Positions 11,501 through 22,193 of a DNA stretch of 64,000 nucleotides are shown here, piece after piece. The stretch spans positions 9,858,703-9,922,702 of the forward strand of contig OZ038480.1 in the NCBI GenBank assembly GCA_964036315.1. The letters are read 5' to 3'. A model generated the notes under the pieces. It did not search any database and was not told where the DNA came from. It saw only the letters and a list, made by a program, of their open reading frames with translations. Position 1 is the first letter of the stretch. Each line of letters begins with the position of its first letter. The position numbers and the translations under genes were made by a program. This stretch comes from Acanthosepion esculentum (taxonomy: Eukaryota; Mollusca; Cephalopoda; Sepiida; Sepiidae).

Positions 11501-12405
11501 ATATAGCATTCTATGTTCTTGAGTCTTTAATGAACTTGCACTATTTCTGGCAATTCATCTAATAAAATAGCAAGTTCTAGAATATTTCACTGGAATCATC
11601 ACATAAATTATAATGAATTGAAAGGGAATTCGTTGCAACAGATTTTTTTGTCGTTATCGCTAAATAAGAAATTGCCAACATCCCAAAAGAACAAATTAAT
11701 TTAGAAACAGTCTAAGGGTTTGCACCAAAGGAATATTGATAAGAACAGAAATATATCTCTTGAGTTTTCAGTACTTGGTTTTACCCGATTCTACGCAGGT
11801 TATTTGAAAAACAGTGCTTTACAAAAATATATAGACATTTGAAAATATTTTATTTAAAATCTAATCACCATTAACTTTCCTGAATTTAAGTTTAATTATT
11901 TTGATCTGAGAATTAAGAATATGAAAATGAATTGACATTATCTACTATAATGATGAAAGATGAAACAGAAAATGCATCATAAACTGTAGAAAGATTTAGG
12001 ATGTTTCAGCAAAAACATTACTAACAGGAAATTCAATACAACGTTCAAGGCAGAGGGTTACTCAATACAACGTTCAAGGTAGAGGGTTACTCAATACAAC
12101 GTTCAAGGTTACTCAATACAACGTTCAAGGCAGAGGGTTACTCAATACAACGTTCAAGGCAGAGGGTTACTCAATACAACGTTCAAGGCAGAGGGTTACT
12201 CAATACAACGTTCAAGGCAGAGGGTTACTCAATACAACGTTCAAGGCAGAGGGTTACTCAATACAACGTTCAAGGTTACTCAATACAACGTTCAAGGCAG
12301 AGGGTTACTCAATACAACGTTCAAGGCAGAGGGTTACTCAATACAAAGTTCAAGGTAGAGGGTTACTGAATCATTTTGTGAAAGTAAATAATGATTCTCT
12401 TAGAA
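11288..12405. repeat. Left arm of a long-range inverted repeat
   Basis: From about 11288 to 12405 the sequence matches the reverse complement of about 20885-22945. Shared landmarks are GATTCTACGCAGGTTATTTG, the RT fragment, TTTGTCGTTATCGCTAAATA and the flank TGAATCATTTTGTGAAAGTA next to the VNTR. Each arm holds the same 29-bp tandem repeat, but with different copy number, and the arms are separated by about 8.5 kb. A second partial copy of the RT/flank region lies at 12430-12560. Confidence 0.8.
12033..12366. repeat. 29-bp minisatellite (VNTR), about 12 units
   Basis: The unit, written as ACTCAATACAACGTTCAAGG plus CAGAGGGTT, repeats about a dozen times; two units are shortened to about 20-22 bp by loss of the CAGAGG part. 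It is the reverse complement of the larger array at 20920-22193. A lone diverged unit occurs at 12786-12815, beside the LINE tail. Units near the middle are nearly identical, suggesting recent slippage or unequal exchange. Confidence 0.95.
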
Positions 12406-12779
12406 TTGTCTCGTATTGGTTGATTAAGTTTGTTGAGAAGACACATTGTTGTATTTAACTCCTTTCTTTTTTTGTTTATCTACTGAACTCATATCCATAT
12501 GCAGACGGTTTGCTGCCAGTATATGTTCTTGATTATTATAATATCCTTCTCAAATCCATTTTTCATATGTGAGCTATTCTCCTTGGTCAGGAAGTACTCC
12601 TAACTTCACATCTATGTTTTTGGCTTTTTAAAACCTTTAGCTTTCACACTATAAAAGATATAGGTATGGTTAAGAGTACAGTGGAAGATGGCTAGATGTC
12701 ATGGTGATGTATTTGCTCTTAGTACTATTGTATGTGTCTATTTGGTGGCATTTTATCTTCTGTTTTATTTGGTTTTACT

Positions 12780-14145
12780 AACACTTAACTCAATACAACG
12801 TTCAAGGTAGAAAGTTGCTGAATTAGTTTGCGAAAGTAAATAACGATTTACTCATGACTTGAAGATGTTAAGATTAAGCAATCTTTTTGGGGTCTTTTAC
12901 ACAAAGTAGTGGTTCTTGGTCTAAATGGAACTTTCTTACTAGTGGAATAGGAAGGACTAAAGATGCTTTGATCCTATATACGGGACACGGACAGTCTGAG
13001 CTGTAAAGGTTTTAACTGATGGAACTGAGGAATATATCATGTCAAAACATTTTCATTGGAAATAGCGATAAGAAGGCGACAGGCGTGCAATGTTTCATCT
13101 GTGGGAAAATGTTTAGAAGGAGGGAGAAATAATTCATCTCCCACAAGGAGACGTCTTTAAAACCTGGCAAAGCTAGAAAGTGAGAATTGAGAACCTCCAG
13201 CTCAGATATGGACCCAAGTCTGACCTGTCTCTTGTAAAGATACAGCATGCCAGGAGGAGGCCCATACTTTCAGAAGCAGTACAAGGAAACGACCATTCTT
13301 CATCCTCCTTAGCTATGTATCGCATGCATGAGTTTCACTTGACATCTGTCGGAGACTTGAGTCCCAGGAGACATCCAAGGCAATGGGCTATATTGAGAGT
13401 AAAGCCGTTCATCATAACCGGAGAAATGATGCTCGGTAATGATGAAGCTTTACTGGCTTGGTTTTCGGAGGTATTAGATTTTGTATATTTTTCCCCACTG
13501 AGTCGTTAGTGCAAGGTCCAGTGACCACAAGCTGGTTATATAAATTGTTAGAGGTACGTTATAATCTATGAAATCATCTATCTGATAAGAAGGACTTGAT
13601 AAGAAATACGATAGCTGGAAAGTTTGTGTAGCCACCTCCTTGTCAAAGCATTTGAAGTACCTAAGGCGAATGCTCTCATGACTAATTTATTATCAAGTAT
13701 CTTACCGATTCTGCATGTAATGACAGCAGTGGACCTAGAAGAAAGAAGGACATACCTTATGTCAGTCAGAAGGCTGTTTGTGTTGAGTCTGACCAACAAA
13801 CTTCTTTGCTGATGAACCTAAAGAGGTAGACACGATGGGGATGAGCACCCATCCACACTTTTGAAAACAGGACATACTGCTGATACCTTCCATCTACTTG
13901 GGAAATATTTCTCCTTCAGGTAGAAGTTAAACATGTTTCCCAAGACTAGAGATAACATTGAGTCAAGATTATAAAGAACAACTACAGGGAAGAAGATTTC
14001 AACTTTGGTTTGAACTGAGTGCTTATGGTTGTTATCTACATTTCCCCAAAACTCTCTTGCACCGTTATGAAAGCAGCAAGGGTTCTTTATGATTAGAGAT
14101 AGTAGTAGTGGTTTCAGTGAGCTATGGCAACAGTACATTCAGGCA
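12780..14145 (-). pseudogene. I/Jockey-type LINE, reverse transcriptase, heavily decayed
   Basis: Reading leftward on the minus strand, the blocks are: LGNMFNFYLKEKYFPSRWKV then CPVFKS (start of the RT domain, about 13830-14000); LLSSRSTAVITCRIGKILDN (about 13690-13750); LHKLSSYRISYQVL; MMNGFTLNIAHCLGCLLGLK (about 13350-13440); LYLYKRQVR (about 13230); and NIFPQMKHCTPVAFLSL (about 13050-13110). This is the normal order for this LINE type, with many stops and shifts and loss of the active-site region. The tail near 12780-13040 is related to 44390-44640. Confidence 0.8.
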
Positions 14146-14274
14146 TGAACCAAAGCTGTCTATCCAGACTTTGTAGATACACTTGTATGGGATAAAACTC
14201 TCTATACAAGAAAGAAACAAGAATGCTGAAAGAAAAAATTTTGGTGTTGTAATATCTGAAGCTATACTAGTCAG

Positions 14275-14277
<3 letters not shown>

Positions 14278-14349
<72 letters not shown>

Positions 14350-14401
14350 TAAAAAGTTGTAAATTAAAGAAAATAAAATGTTTTTTATGAAAGTATTTAT
14401 T

Positions 14402-14432
<31 letters not shown>

Positions 14433-14474
14433 AAACAAAAAAGATTATATTTTCTTTAATTTACAACTTTTAGT
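14278..14474. repeat. (TA)n tract and small foldback
   Basis: A pure TA tract (about 14279-14346) is followed by AAAAGTTGTAAATTAAAGAA (from about 14352), whose reverse complement TTCTTTAATTTACAACTTTT appears near 14452. A short TA/TG tract lies between the two. This is the smallest of the TA-flanked foldbacks in the window. Confidence 0.75.
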
Positions 14475-14524
14475 TGTTTTTTCTATATATACATATTAAG
14501 AAAGTATACATGGCTTCTCATTAT

Positions 14525-14571
<47 letters not shown>

Positions 14572-14616
14572 ACATACGTACATATATATATATATATGTA
14601 TATATATATGTATGTA

Positions 14617-14781
14617 TAATTTAATGAAGCAAGAGATGTTAGTATTCAGCTGAATCAGCAGTGTGAAATATTGTTATATATATACACATATATATATGTA
14701 TATATATATATATATGTATGTATAATGTAATGAAGCAAGAGATGTTAGTATTCAGCTGAATCAGCAGTACGAATTATTGTG

Positions 14782-14790
<9 letters not shown>
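14617..14790 (+). repeat. Two direct copies of a ~57-bp TA-bounded module
   Basis: The module contains AATGAAGCAAGAGATGTTAG and the palindromic ATTCAGCTGAAT. Copies are at about 14617-14680 and 14721-14785, each bounded by TA or (TA)n tracts. An inverted copy is at about 15191-15243 and a diverged direct copy at 16048-16108. Confidence 0.85.
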
Positions 14791-14835
<45 letters not shown>

Positions 14836-15123
14836 AAGACATTTTTATGTTTAACATTCTTTTTATAGATACAAGTGTTTAAGTAAATGTTCTGTTTATA
14901 ATAAACAGTATTAATAACATTTAGCAGCCTGAATGTCCAAGAAAGTTTCATAGAAAATATTCGTCCTCCTTCTATGAAACTTTCTCGGGCATTCAGGCCG
15001 GTAAATGTTGTTAATACTGTTTATTATAAACAGAGCATTTACTTAAATACTTGTATCTATAAAAAGAATGTTAAACATAAAAATTTCTTTAAATAATTGT
15101 CGGACTTTGTCCATTTCATAATG

Positions 15124-15191
<68 letters not shown>
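14788..15191. repeat. TA-flanked foldback, ~125-bp arms
   Basis: (TA)n tracts at about 14788-14832 and 15137-15191 enclose two near-identical inverted arms (about 14835-14965 and 14975-15100). The arms share AACATTCTTTTTATAGATAC, TTTATAATAAACAGTATTAA and GAAAGTTTCATAGAA; the loop is about 12-20 bp. It adjoins the PLE end at 15244, suggesting the two belong together. Single-strand forms would make a long hairpin. Confidence 0.9.
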
Positions 15192-15192
<1 letters not shown>

Positions 15193-15243
15193 CAATACTT
15201 AACACTGCTGATTCAGCTGAATACTAACATCTTCATTAAATTA

Positions 15244-15835
15244 TATATATTTGGGAGATTGTATCTCCAACGAACTAAATAATATCTATGTTGGTCACAC
15301 CACAAATTCGCTTTCACGACGCTTGACACTGCATTTGAATGATAACTCTAACATTTTTAGGCATTTAAAACAACATGCCTGGCCGCATACACAATTCCGG
15401 AAAATCCTCGTCGAAAACACAACTATACTTAAACATGAAAACAATAAACAAAAACTAAAAATTCTTGAAGCTATATACATAAAACAGTTGAAACCTAACC
15501 TGAATAAAATAAACTATGAAATCTCCAAAAATATCCTTAAATGCCTATAATTAGTAACAGAAGTCATTGGTTCATACCAACGGCTTTCCATACTCAATAC
15601 TCATCGGATTCACTCTCGCGTGGTCATGTGTGACGTCATGAGCTGTTGTGCGATTTTCGCTTTCAGCGTTTTATATGCACGTGTTTATCGTTGCTTGGAA
15701 ATCATCCATGTAAACAAATAAGACTATCATCAATTTCTTGTTCGTGTATTGCTTAAATATATTGTGTAATTGTCATCTTTGATAATGGCTTATGTAAGCC
15801 GAAAGCTTAGATTGGATTTAAAAAAAAAAAAATAT
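15244..15835 (+). mobile_element. Penelope-like element 3' end: GIY-YIG endonuclease and 3' UTR
   Basis: The frame 15251-15550 encodes about 99 residues with NNIYVGHTTNSLSRRLTLHL, FRKILVENTTIL and KLKILEAIYIKQLKPNLNKI. That is the order of the GIY-YIG endonuclease domain at the C-terminus of Penelope-like retroelement proteins. The reverse transcriptase part is missing: the 5' side runs straight into an inverted TA-bounded module and a TA tract. A 3' UTR of about 270 bp ends in an A tract at 15822-15832. Just before it lies a hairpin, TTGATAA, then GGCTTATGTAAGCC, then GAAA (15779-15804). The element is 5'-truncated and non-autonomous. Confidence 0.85.
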
Positions 15836-15963
15836 GTATCAATATTGTGATTTTCTTTCATTGTTTAATGAAAGCTTATCAGACTTAAGCTTATCAGACT
15901 ATATGAAAAAAACTTACATAAAATATATAGACAACACTTATCTATATTATTTAATGAAACATG

Positions 15964-15965
<2 letters not shown>

Positions 15966-16030
<65 letters not shown>

Positions 16031-16108
16031 ATGTATGTATGTATGTATAATTTAATGAAGCCAGAGATGTTAGTATTCAGTTGACTCATCAGTGTAAAGT
16101 ATTGTTAG
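15966..16108. repeat. TA and TATG microsatellite plus fourth TA-bounded module
   Basis: A TA tract (about 15970-16005) passes into TATG repeats (16006-16047) and then a diverged copy of the ~57-bp module (AATGAAGCCAGAGATGTTAG, ATTCAGTTGA). Open frames across it, on both strands, are products of the microsatellite. Confidence 0.85.
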
Positions 16109-16740
16109 TAATAATAAGTATCACTGAGGGAAACAGAAGAATTATGAATGAAGCAAATCCTAAATACAATAATTATTTTCTATTTGGTCTTTCAAAGTTA
16201 AGTTGAGTAATAATGACAAATAGGAATCGACAGAATATTATATTGATTTTCCCATTTGGCATTCAGATTCATCAGGCTTAGCTATATAAGAAAAGAAAAA
16301 ACAGAATACAATGTCCTTTTCATTTAGTCTTGAACTGTGCCAAAATATGAGTAGGATATAATATTCCCTTTGCGATTTAGTTTGATTTATTCCAAACTAA
16401 GCTGAGTAATTGTAAATAAAGGAAACAGAAGAACACATTCTTATTCGCTCTTATTTTGTCTTTAGTTAACCTTAATAAATATTAACAAAGTATAGAGTAA
16501 ACTAACATGAAAGATTTCAAATAAGGTCTTGAATGATACCAAGTTCTGTATTGATCAATAAAGGAAATAACTGCACCCAATTTAAATTTTCCCATTTCTT
16601 CTTCAGTTCTATCTAAACTGAGTTGTTATTAATAAGGGAAATGGCAAAATGAAATCTTCCTTATCTCATTTATATTTTAACTATATCAAACTAAGTTGAG
16701 TGATTATTAATAAAGGAAATAGCAGAGGAAATGATTTATT
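16109..16740. repeat. Degenerate ~90-bp satellite, left block
   Basis: Recurring words at about 80-95 bp spacing, in the order TTTGGTCTT, a variable part, CCAAGTTGAGTAATTAT, AATAAAGGAAATGGCAGAA, and TCTTCCTTTTCCCAT, show an old satellite with six or seven diverged units. The same satellite continues at 17931-18330 and appears again around 18945-19020 and 19590-19960, with other elements inserted between. Confidence 0.75.
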
Positions 16741-17102
16741 TTCTTATTAGGTATACAGAGTTCTTTTTTTCTGTATGCCATTTCATTTGAGGATGTAAGC
16801 AATCATCACTGTCTGCAACTTCCTATTCTTTGTAAGGTTTGCTCTTCAGTATCCCTGCCAATTCCTGTTTTGTCACCCATTTACACAAACATATAAGGTA
16901 GATTTTCTTGCTGCACTTATTCATTAGGTTGATTGTTCGATGGAACTCACATTCATTTGCACCTCACTTCTTTGGCAGCACTATGAAAACAGATCTACAT
17001 GTACCAAGTTAAGTTGCATATATAAATAAAAACAAAGGCTGAATATTATGAAATATTTTAATATTTGGTCTTGTGTGGCATAAAGCAATGTTGGGGAATT
17101 TA
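16741..17102. other. Unclassified insert between satellite and Helitron
   Basis: No coding domain. It contains GAACTCACATTCATTTGCACC near 16942 and ends in a satellite-like TTTGGTCTTGTG unit. It may be a separate short interspersed repeat. Confidence 0.35.
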
Positions 17103-17123
17103 TCTTTATCTATAAAAGACAGG

Positions 17124-17170
<47 letters not shown>

Positions 17171-17929
17171 TGTGTGTGTGTGTGTGTAACGAATGCACGG
17201 CCGCAATTTTCGACGGATTTGCACCAAAATTTACATGCACATGCTCCAAGTTAGTGACCAAGACCAAGACCAAGATCGACTTTGCATTTCCCAACTCCCA
17301 TCGATAGTGGAAATAATCGATTTTTTTTCATGCTTCTACGGCAGTTTTCATGTAGTTTGCAGCCATTTTCTACTTGAAAGAGTGAGAGCCTATAGCTGGC
17401 TGCCACGAATAGGAAGGAAGATTCTATTGGCCAGCGTGAGAGCCACCAGCTGACTGACACGAATTTTAACTAGCATGCTACCATGCAAAAAATCGATAGT
17501 TGCATTCGTCACAAGTGGGAAAAATTTAAATCTGCATGGCACTTTACTCCAATTGGCTCATTTGCTTGCTTAAACTCAACGTTGATTCTGATTCTGCAAA
17601 ACTGGGTTGGGTGTGAAAAAGCATTTGTTGTTAACATTCTTTTTTAATTCGGTTTTTCCAGTTAAGAGTCCTTTTTTAAAGCTGATCGTTTTGTGTTCAT
17701 TTTGTTTAGTTCTTTTTTCGTAACAGATTTAATGTTTAATATAAAGCTTAGAAAAAATTCGCAGTGTGAGATAGGCAAGAAGTAAAGTATGTAGCAACAT
17801 CAGCACGGCAAAGGGCATTCCTTTAAAGGCAAGGAAGAGCAAAAATATTTTAAGTCAAGTGATAGCGATTGCGGTATGAGTCGTACGATTTTTTAACCAA
17901 GCACGGGCAACGCCGGGTTATGCTGCTAG
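17103..17929 (+). mobile_element. Non-autonomous Helitron
   Basis: The left end is TCTTTATCTATAAAAGACAG followed by a TG tract and AACGAATGCACGGCCGCAA; the right end is a GC hairpin (GGGCAACGCC) followed by GGGTTATGCTGCTAG. Helitrons begin TC and end CTRR after such a hairpin, and insert between A and T: here A at 17102 and T at 17930 flank it. No Rep/helicase coding is present in the 827 bp. It lies inside the degenerate satellite and divides it. Confidence 0.8.
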
Positions 17930-17930
17930 T

Positions 17931-18340
17931 CTGTAATAAAAGTAGTGGTAGCAAAACACAATATTATGTTTCCTATCTGATGACTATCTCCTAACAAAAC
18001 AAATAGAAAATACCATCTTCCTTTTCCCATTTACTCTTGATCTATACAATGCTAATATGAGTGAATATCAATAAACAAAATGGAAGGGTACAATCTTTCT
18101 TTTTCTATTTGGTCTTCAGCTCTGCCAAGATAAGTTGAATAATTATCAATAAAGAAAATGACAGAACACAATTGTCTTTTCCAATTTTGTCATGCATTAA
18201 ATTCGGTTGATTAATTATCAATGAAAAAATGTCAGAAGACGTTTTTTCTTCTCCCATTTTGACTTGAGATATACCAAGATATGCTGAGTATTTATCAATA
18301 AAATCAATGACAGAAAAGTATCTTAAATTTTCTCTATAAA
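17931..18340. repeat. Degenerate ~90-bp satellite, right block
   Basis: This resumes the satellite interrupted by the Helitron. Unit words such as ATTTGGTCTTCAGCTCTGCC, AATTATCAATAAAGAAAATG and CTTGAGATATACCAAGATAT recur at about 85-90 bp spacing. Confidence 0.7.
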
Positions 18341-18396
18341 TATAAATATAAAAGATATAAAAATATATAAAAATAAATACGCTTAAATTCACCTTC

Positions 18397-18485
18397 ATCC
18401 CTGCCGTGCGCCAATGCCTTAGTGGTAGAATCCCCAACTGACGCCAATTCAGTCGGGTTTTGATCCTAGCTAGAGGCAACCGGAC
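18397..18485 (+). repeat. tRNA-like SINE head
   Basis: GCGCCAATGCCTTAGTGGTA resembles the 5' half and A-box region of a tRNA, and CGGGTTTTGATCCTAG resembles the B box (GGTTCRATCC) at the right spacing. The cloverleaf is degenerate and there is no proper acceptor stem, so I read it as the promoter head of a tRNA-derived SINE, not a tRNA gene. Confidence 0.55.
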
Positions 18486-18540
18486 GTCTATACACACTGA
18501 TTAGCTGTGATATAGCAAAACAGTATGTTTGTGGATGACA

Positions 18541-18847
18541 ATATATATATATATATATTTATTTATTATAATTTTATCATATAGACAAAACCATTTTACT
18601 CCCAACAAAGATGCAATTTGGTTTCAGTGCATTTAACTGCACATCTAGATGCACCCGTAGATGTGCAGTTAAAATGCACTGAAACCAAGTTGCATCTTTG
18701 TTGTGAGTAAAATGGTTTTGTCTATATGATAAAATTATAATAAATAAATAATTATCGCTCTACTACATGTATCGAGCTCTTTTTTGAATGAATGCTGCGA
18801 ACGTTAGAATTTGTATATTTTATATATTACTTTCGTTCCCATCGCAT

Positions 18848-18923
<76 letters not shown>
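18541..18923. repeat. TA-flanked foldback, ~90-bp arms
   Basis: Arms at about 18562-18647 and 18657-18745 are near-perfect inverted copies, sharing ATAATTTTATCATATAGACA, AACCATTTTACTC and AACTGCACATCTA. A TA tract precedes the left arm (18541-18558); a longer one (about 18852-18923) lies about 105 bp beyond the right arm. The right arm includes GATGTGCAGTTAAAATGCAC followed by TGAAAC, a stem-loop ending in GAAAC. Confidence 0.9.
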
Positions 18924-18924
<1 letters not shown>

Positions 18925-18944
18925 CATATGAAATCTGAATAATT

Positions 18945-19030
18945 TATCAATAAATTTAATTTAAAAAAAGAATTCTCCTATTTTATCATGTACAGCAATC
19001 AGCAAAACAGGAAATGGTAGAAAGAAATGA
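18945..19030. repeat. Satellite remnant
   Basis: One or two diverged units of the ~90-bp satellite (ATTTATCAATAAATTTAATT, CAGGAAATGGTAGAAA). Confidence 0.45.
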
Positions 19031-19039
19031 AAAATGTTC

Positions 19040-19175
19040 ATTCTCCCAATGGAGTGCCGAGTTTGAATTCCAGTTGATTTAATTACATTCACTTGCATTC
19101 AAATACCCTTGGGAAAGGCATGAATCCATCTCCCCTTTCATCTATGGGTTAAATAGTAGGTCTTGTAACTGTAAA
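19040..19175 (+). repeat. tRNA-derived SINE fragment (same family as 47030 and 55500)
   Basis: GAGTTTGAATTCCAGTTGAT resembles a Pol III B box, followed by TTACATTCACTTGC, AATACCCTTGGGAAAGGCAT and GAATCCATCTCCCC. The same order occurs at 47028 (+) and, reversed, at 55380-55500. The body here is truncated. Confidence 0.65.
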
Positions 19176-19439
19176 AAGCATTGTTATTCTAAAAAACCTG
19201 TTAATGCAATATTCACTAACAAAAATAAATTATTTTTACGATACAAAATATGTTTGGGTTTTAAGTAACGTACAAAGGGTTGCTAAACCATAAAATAAAA
19301 TCAATCAATTTCTACACTTTGGTCTTCTGTAATACCAAGTTGTATAATTATTTTTTTCTTAAGGGGTTACAGAGAGAGATAGAGCAAAAGTAAAAAGGCG
19401 TATTTGAGGAAAGGCTAAAGAGAAGAAGGGGAACAATAT

Positions 19440-19600
19440 CAAGGCATTAGAAGATGTTGATTGGCATTACATTTGAATACTTGAAGATTATAGCTATCAA
19501 GGAAGCAAGTAATAGGAAGGGAGTTCCACAGACGGGAAGTGCAAGATAAGCAGCTGTTGGAGTAGAAGAGACCGTTACATTTATAAATGAAATGGTTAAA
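19440..19600 (-). pseudogene. LINE 3' end fragment (I/Jockey-type)
   Basis: The minus strand reads FINVTVSSTPTAAYLALPVC and then GTPFLLLASLIAI, the same C-terminal block as at 1800-1943 (+). The open frame 19447-19695 extends into satellite on its 5' side. It is a short truncated copy. Confidence 0.7.
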
Positions 19601-20344
19601 CAGAATCTCTGTTCTCCCATTTGGTCTTGTACAGCCAACCCCGCTTTCTGAATAATTCTCACAAAGGGAAATGTCAAAATAGTCTCTTTCTCCAATTTGT
19701 GTTTGTTAAAACAACATGAATGGAATAGTTATGACATGAAGGAAATAACAGAACAGAATGTTCCTTCTCCATTTCAATTTTAGCTACAAACAGGTAAATT
19801 TAATAAACGTCATTTAAAGAAATATGTGAACACATTTTCCTCCTCCTATTTGATCTTGTGATACAACAAGAAAAGCTGTGTAATTATTAATAAAAGAAAT
19901 GGCAGAACAGAATCTTCCTTTTCATATCTGGTCTTCTGCTACAACCAGTTGGAATATATATCAAAGTCACTTCTCTCAATAAACAGACTCTTTTTTCTTT
20001 GACATCTTGGAATTTTGTTCAATAGGTTATATAATTTAGCTCTCACATCATCGAATATTCTTGGAAGTGAGTCAATAAAAGACATATTTCAGTTTTACCT
20101 TATTTTTCTGTTAATAAACCCACTGACAATATAGGAATCTTCTAGGTGATCAATAAAGTAATTACATATCAATTATTAGTACTGCAGTTTCCTTTTATAT
20201 AAACCTTTCTTAAGTTTTGGTCATTATTATTTATTCGTTTATTAGTTTTTCCTTCAGCTTATTTCTGTAGCTGTTAGTTTGAGTAGTAATGGAAGAAATT
20301 TTAACAACTTAAGATATATATCTTAAGTTGTTAAAATTTATTAT
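19601..20344. other. Satellite remnants and AT-rich DNA
   Basis: 19600-19960 carries further diverged satellite units (for example AATTATTAATAAAAGAAATG then GCAGAACAGAATCTTCCTTT). From 19960 on nothing is recognised except a perfect palindrome, ATTTTAACAACTTAAGATAT with its reverse ATATCTTAAGTTGTTAAAAT, at 20297-20338. Confidence 0.5.
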
Positions 20345-20800
20345 ATGAAACATTGTAGATATTTTTGTGGTCTAGCATATGTACTGATTCCTAAAGTTTT
20401 TGTATTTTCCAGAGATGTTCTCTGTCTATTATTTGAACCTCATCCCACAAGGGGTGGCGATCTCCCATTTCCCTCCAAATGTGTTCGGCTACGCCTGATT
20501 TTTCTATTTCCCCTTATGTTACTGCTTTATAATAATCTCTCAGTGTTACCTTAAGGGGGTAGACTTTTTCTCCTTTATATTTCTTACCTCAGCTGCATGG
20601 GATGGCGTACACGCAGTCCTTAGTCATGTTCGCCTCTATGGAGTGTCTTACTCGGAAGAGGTGTCTGTGAAGTGATGAACCACTTTTGAAAATCGTCCTG
20701 ATGTTATATGGACTACAGATCTTCTGTTTCTTCTCCGATAATCACTTCAGATAGGGTAGGCAGACTGAAGTTGATTTCTGATTAATATTCTTTCATTTTA
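20345..20800 (-). pseudogene. Penelope-like element, GIY-YIG endonuclease remnant (copy 1)
   Basis: Reading leftward, minus-strand frames give GSSLHRHLFRV-like and EANMTKDCVYAIP-like blocks, then an EKSGVAEHIWRE-like block and a decayed IIDRE block. This is the C-terminal endonuclease part of PLE proteins. Stops and frameshifts are frequent. The copy is about 90 percent similar by eye to 24455-24885 in the same orientation. It is bounded on its 3' side by the palindrome at 20297-20338. Confidence 0.7.
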
Positions 20801-20919
20801 ATTTTGTTCTTTTTTGGAGGCAACATTCAGAACGTTTTGACTTTTACAACAGCTAAGTAGTTAGACAAAGATACAGAGTAATGCTAAGAGAATCATTATT
20901 TACTTTCACAAAATGATTC

Positions 20920-22193
20920 AGTAACCCTCTACCTAGAATGTTGTATTGAGTAACCCTCTGCCTTGAACGTTGTATTGAGTAACCCTCTACCTTGAGCTTT
21001 GTATTGAGTAACCCTCTACCTTGAACGTTGTATTGAGTAACCCTCTACCATGAACTTTGTACTGAGTAACCCTCTACTGTGAACGTTGTATTGAGTAACC
21101 CTCTACCTTGAACGTTTTATTGAGTAACCCTCTACCTTGAACTTTGTACTGAGTAACCCTCTACTTTGAACATTGTATTGAGTAACCCTCTACCTTGAAC
21201 TTTGTATTGAGTAACCCTCTACCTTGAACTTTCAATTGAGTAACCTTCTACCTTGAACGTTGTATTGAGTAACCCTCTACCTTGAACTTTGTATTGAGTA
21301 AACCTCTACCTTGAACTTTGTATTGAGTAGACCTCTACCTTGAACTTTCTATTGAGTAACCTTCTACCTTGAACGTTGTATTGAGTAACCCTCTACCTGG
21401 AACTTTGTATTGAGTAACCCTCTACCTTGAACTTTCTATTGAGTAACCTTCTACCTTGAACGTTGTATTGAGTAACCCTCTACCTGGAACTTTGTATTGA
21501 GTAACCCTCTAACTTGAACTTTCTATGGAGTAACCCTCTACCTTGAACTTTCTATTGAGTAACCTTCTACCTTGGACGTTGTATTGAGTAACCCTCTACC
21601 TTGAACTTTGTATTGAGTAACCCTCTACCTTGAACTTTGTATTGAGTAACCCTCTAACTTGAACTTTGTATTGAGTAACCCTCTACCTTGAACTTTATAT
21701 AGAGTAAACCTCTACCTTGAACGTTGTATTGAGTAACCCTCTACCTTGAACTTTGTATTGATTAACCCTCTACCTTGAACTTTGTATTGAGTAACCCTCT
21801 ACCTTGAACTTTCTATTCAGTAACCTTCTACCTTGAACGTTGTATTGAGTAACCCTCTACCTTGAACTTTGTATTGAGTAACCCTCTACCTTGAACTTTC
21901 TATTCAATAACCTTCTACCTTGAACGTTGTATTGAGTAACCCTCTACCTTGAACTTTGTATTGAGTAACCCTCTACCTTGAACTTTGTATTGAGTAACCC
22001 TCTACCTTGAACTTTCTATTGAGTAACCTTCTACCTTGAACGTTGTATTGAGTAACCCTCTACGTTGAACTTTGAATTGAGGAACCCTCTACCTTGAACT
22101 TTGTATTGAGTAACCCTCTACCTTGAACTTTCTATTGAGTAACCTTCTACCTTGAACTTTCTATTGAGTAACCCTCTACCTTGAACGTTGTAT
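20920..22193. repeat. 29-bp minisatellite (VNTR), about 44 units
   Basis: The unit is TTGAGTAACCCTCTACCTTG plus AACTTTGTA. Variants differ at AACG/AACT, TTGTA/TTCTA and CCCTCTA/CCTTCTA. From about 21240 onward these variants cycle in a three-unit order (GAACGTTGTA, then GAACTTTGTA, then GAACTTTCTA followed by CCTTCTACC), giving an 87-bp higher-order period, with local disruptions. The flank at 20885-20920 is the inverse of 12366-12405. Confidence 0.95.

Noticed and set aside
15779..15804. Active hammerhead ribozyme
   Set aside because: The core reads TTGATAA instead of CTGANGA, so the position expected to be the catalytic G8 is A, and stems I and III are not evident. At most a relic.
18397..18485. 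Functional tRNA gene
   Set aside because: The B box is altered (GGTTTTGATCC), the acceptor stem does not pair well and no Pol III terminator follows at the right place. A SINE head is more likely.
20920..22193. Possible CRISPR array
   Set aside because: Units are contiguous 29-mers without unique spacers, in animal DNA with no cas genes. It is a minisatellite.
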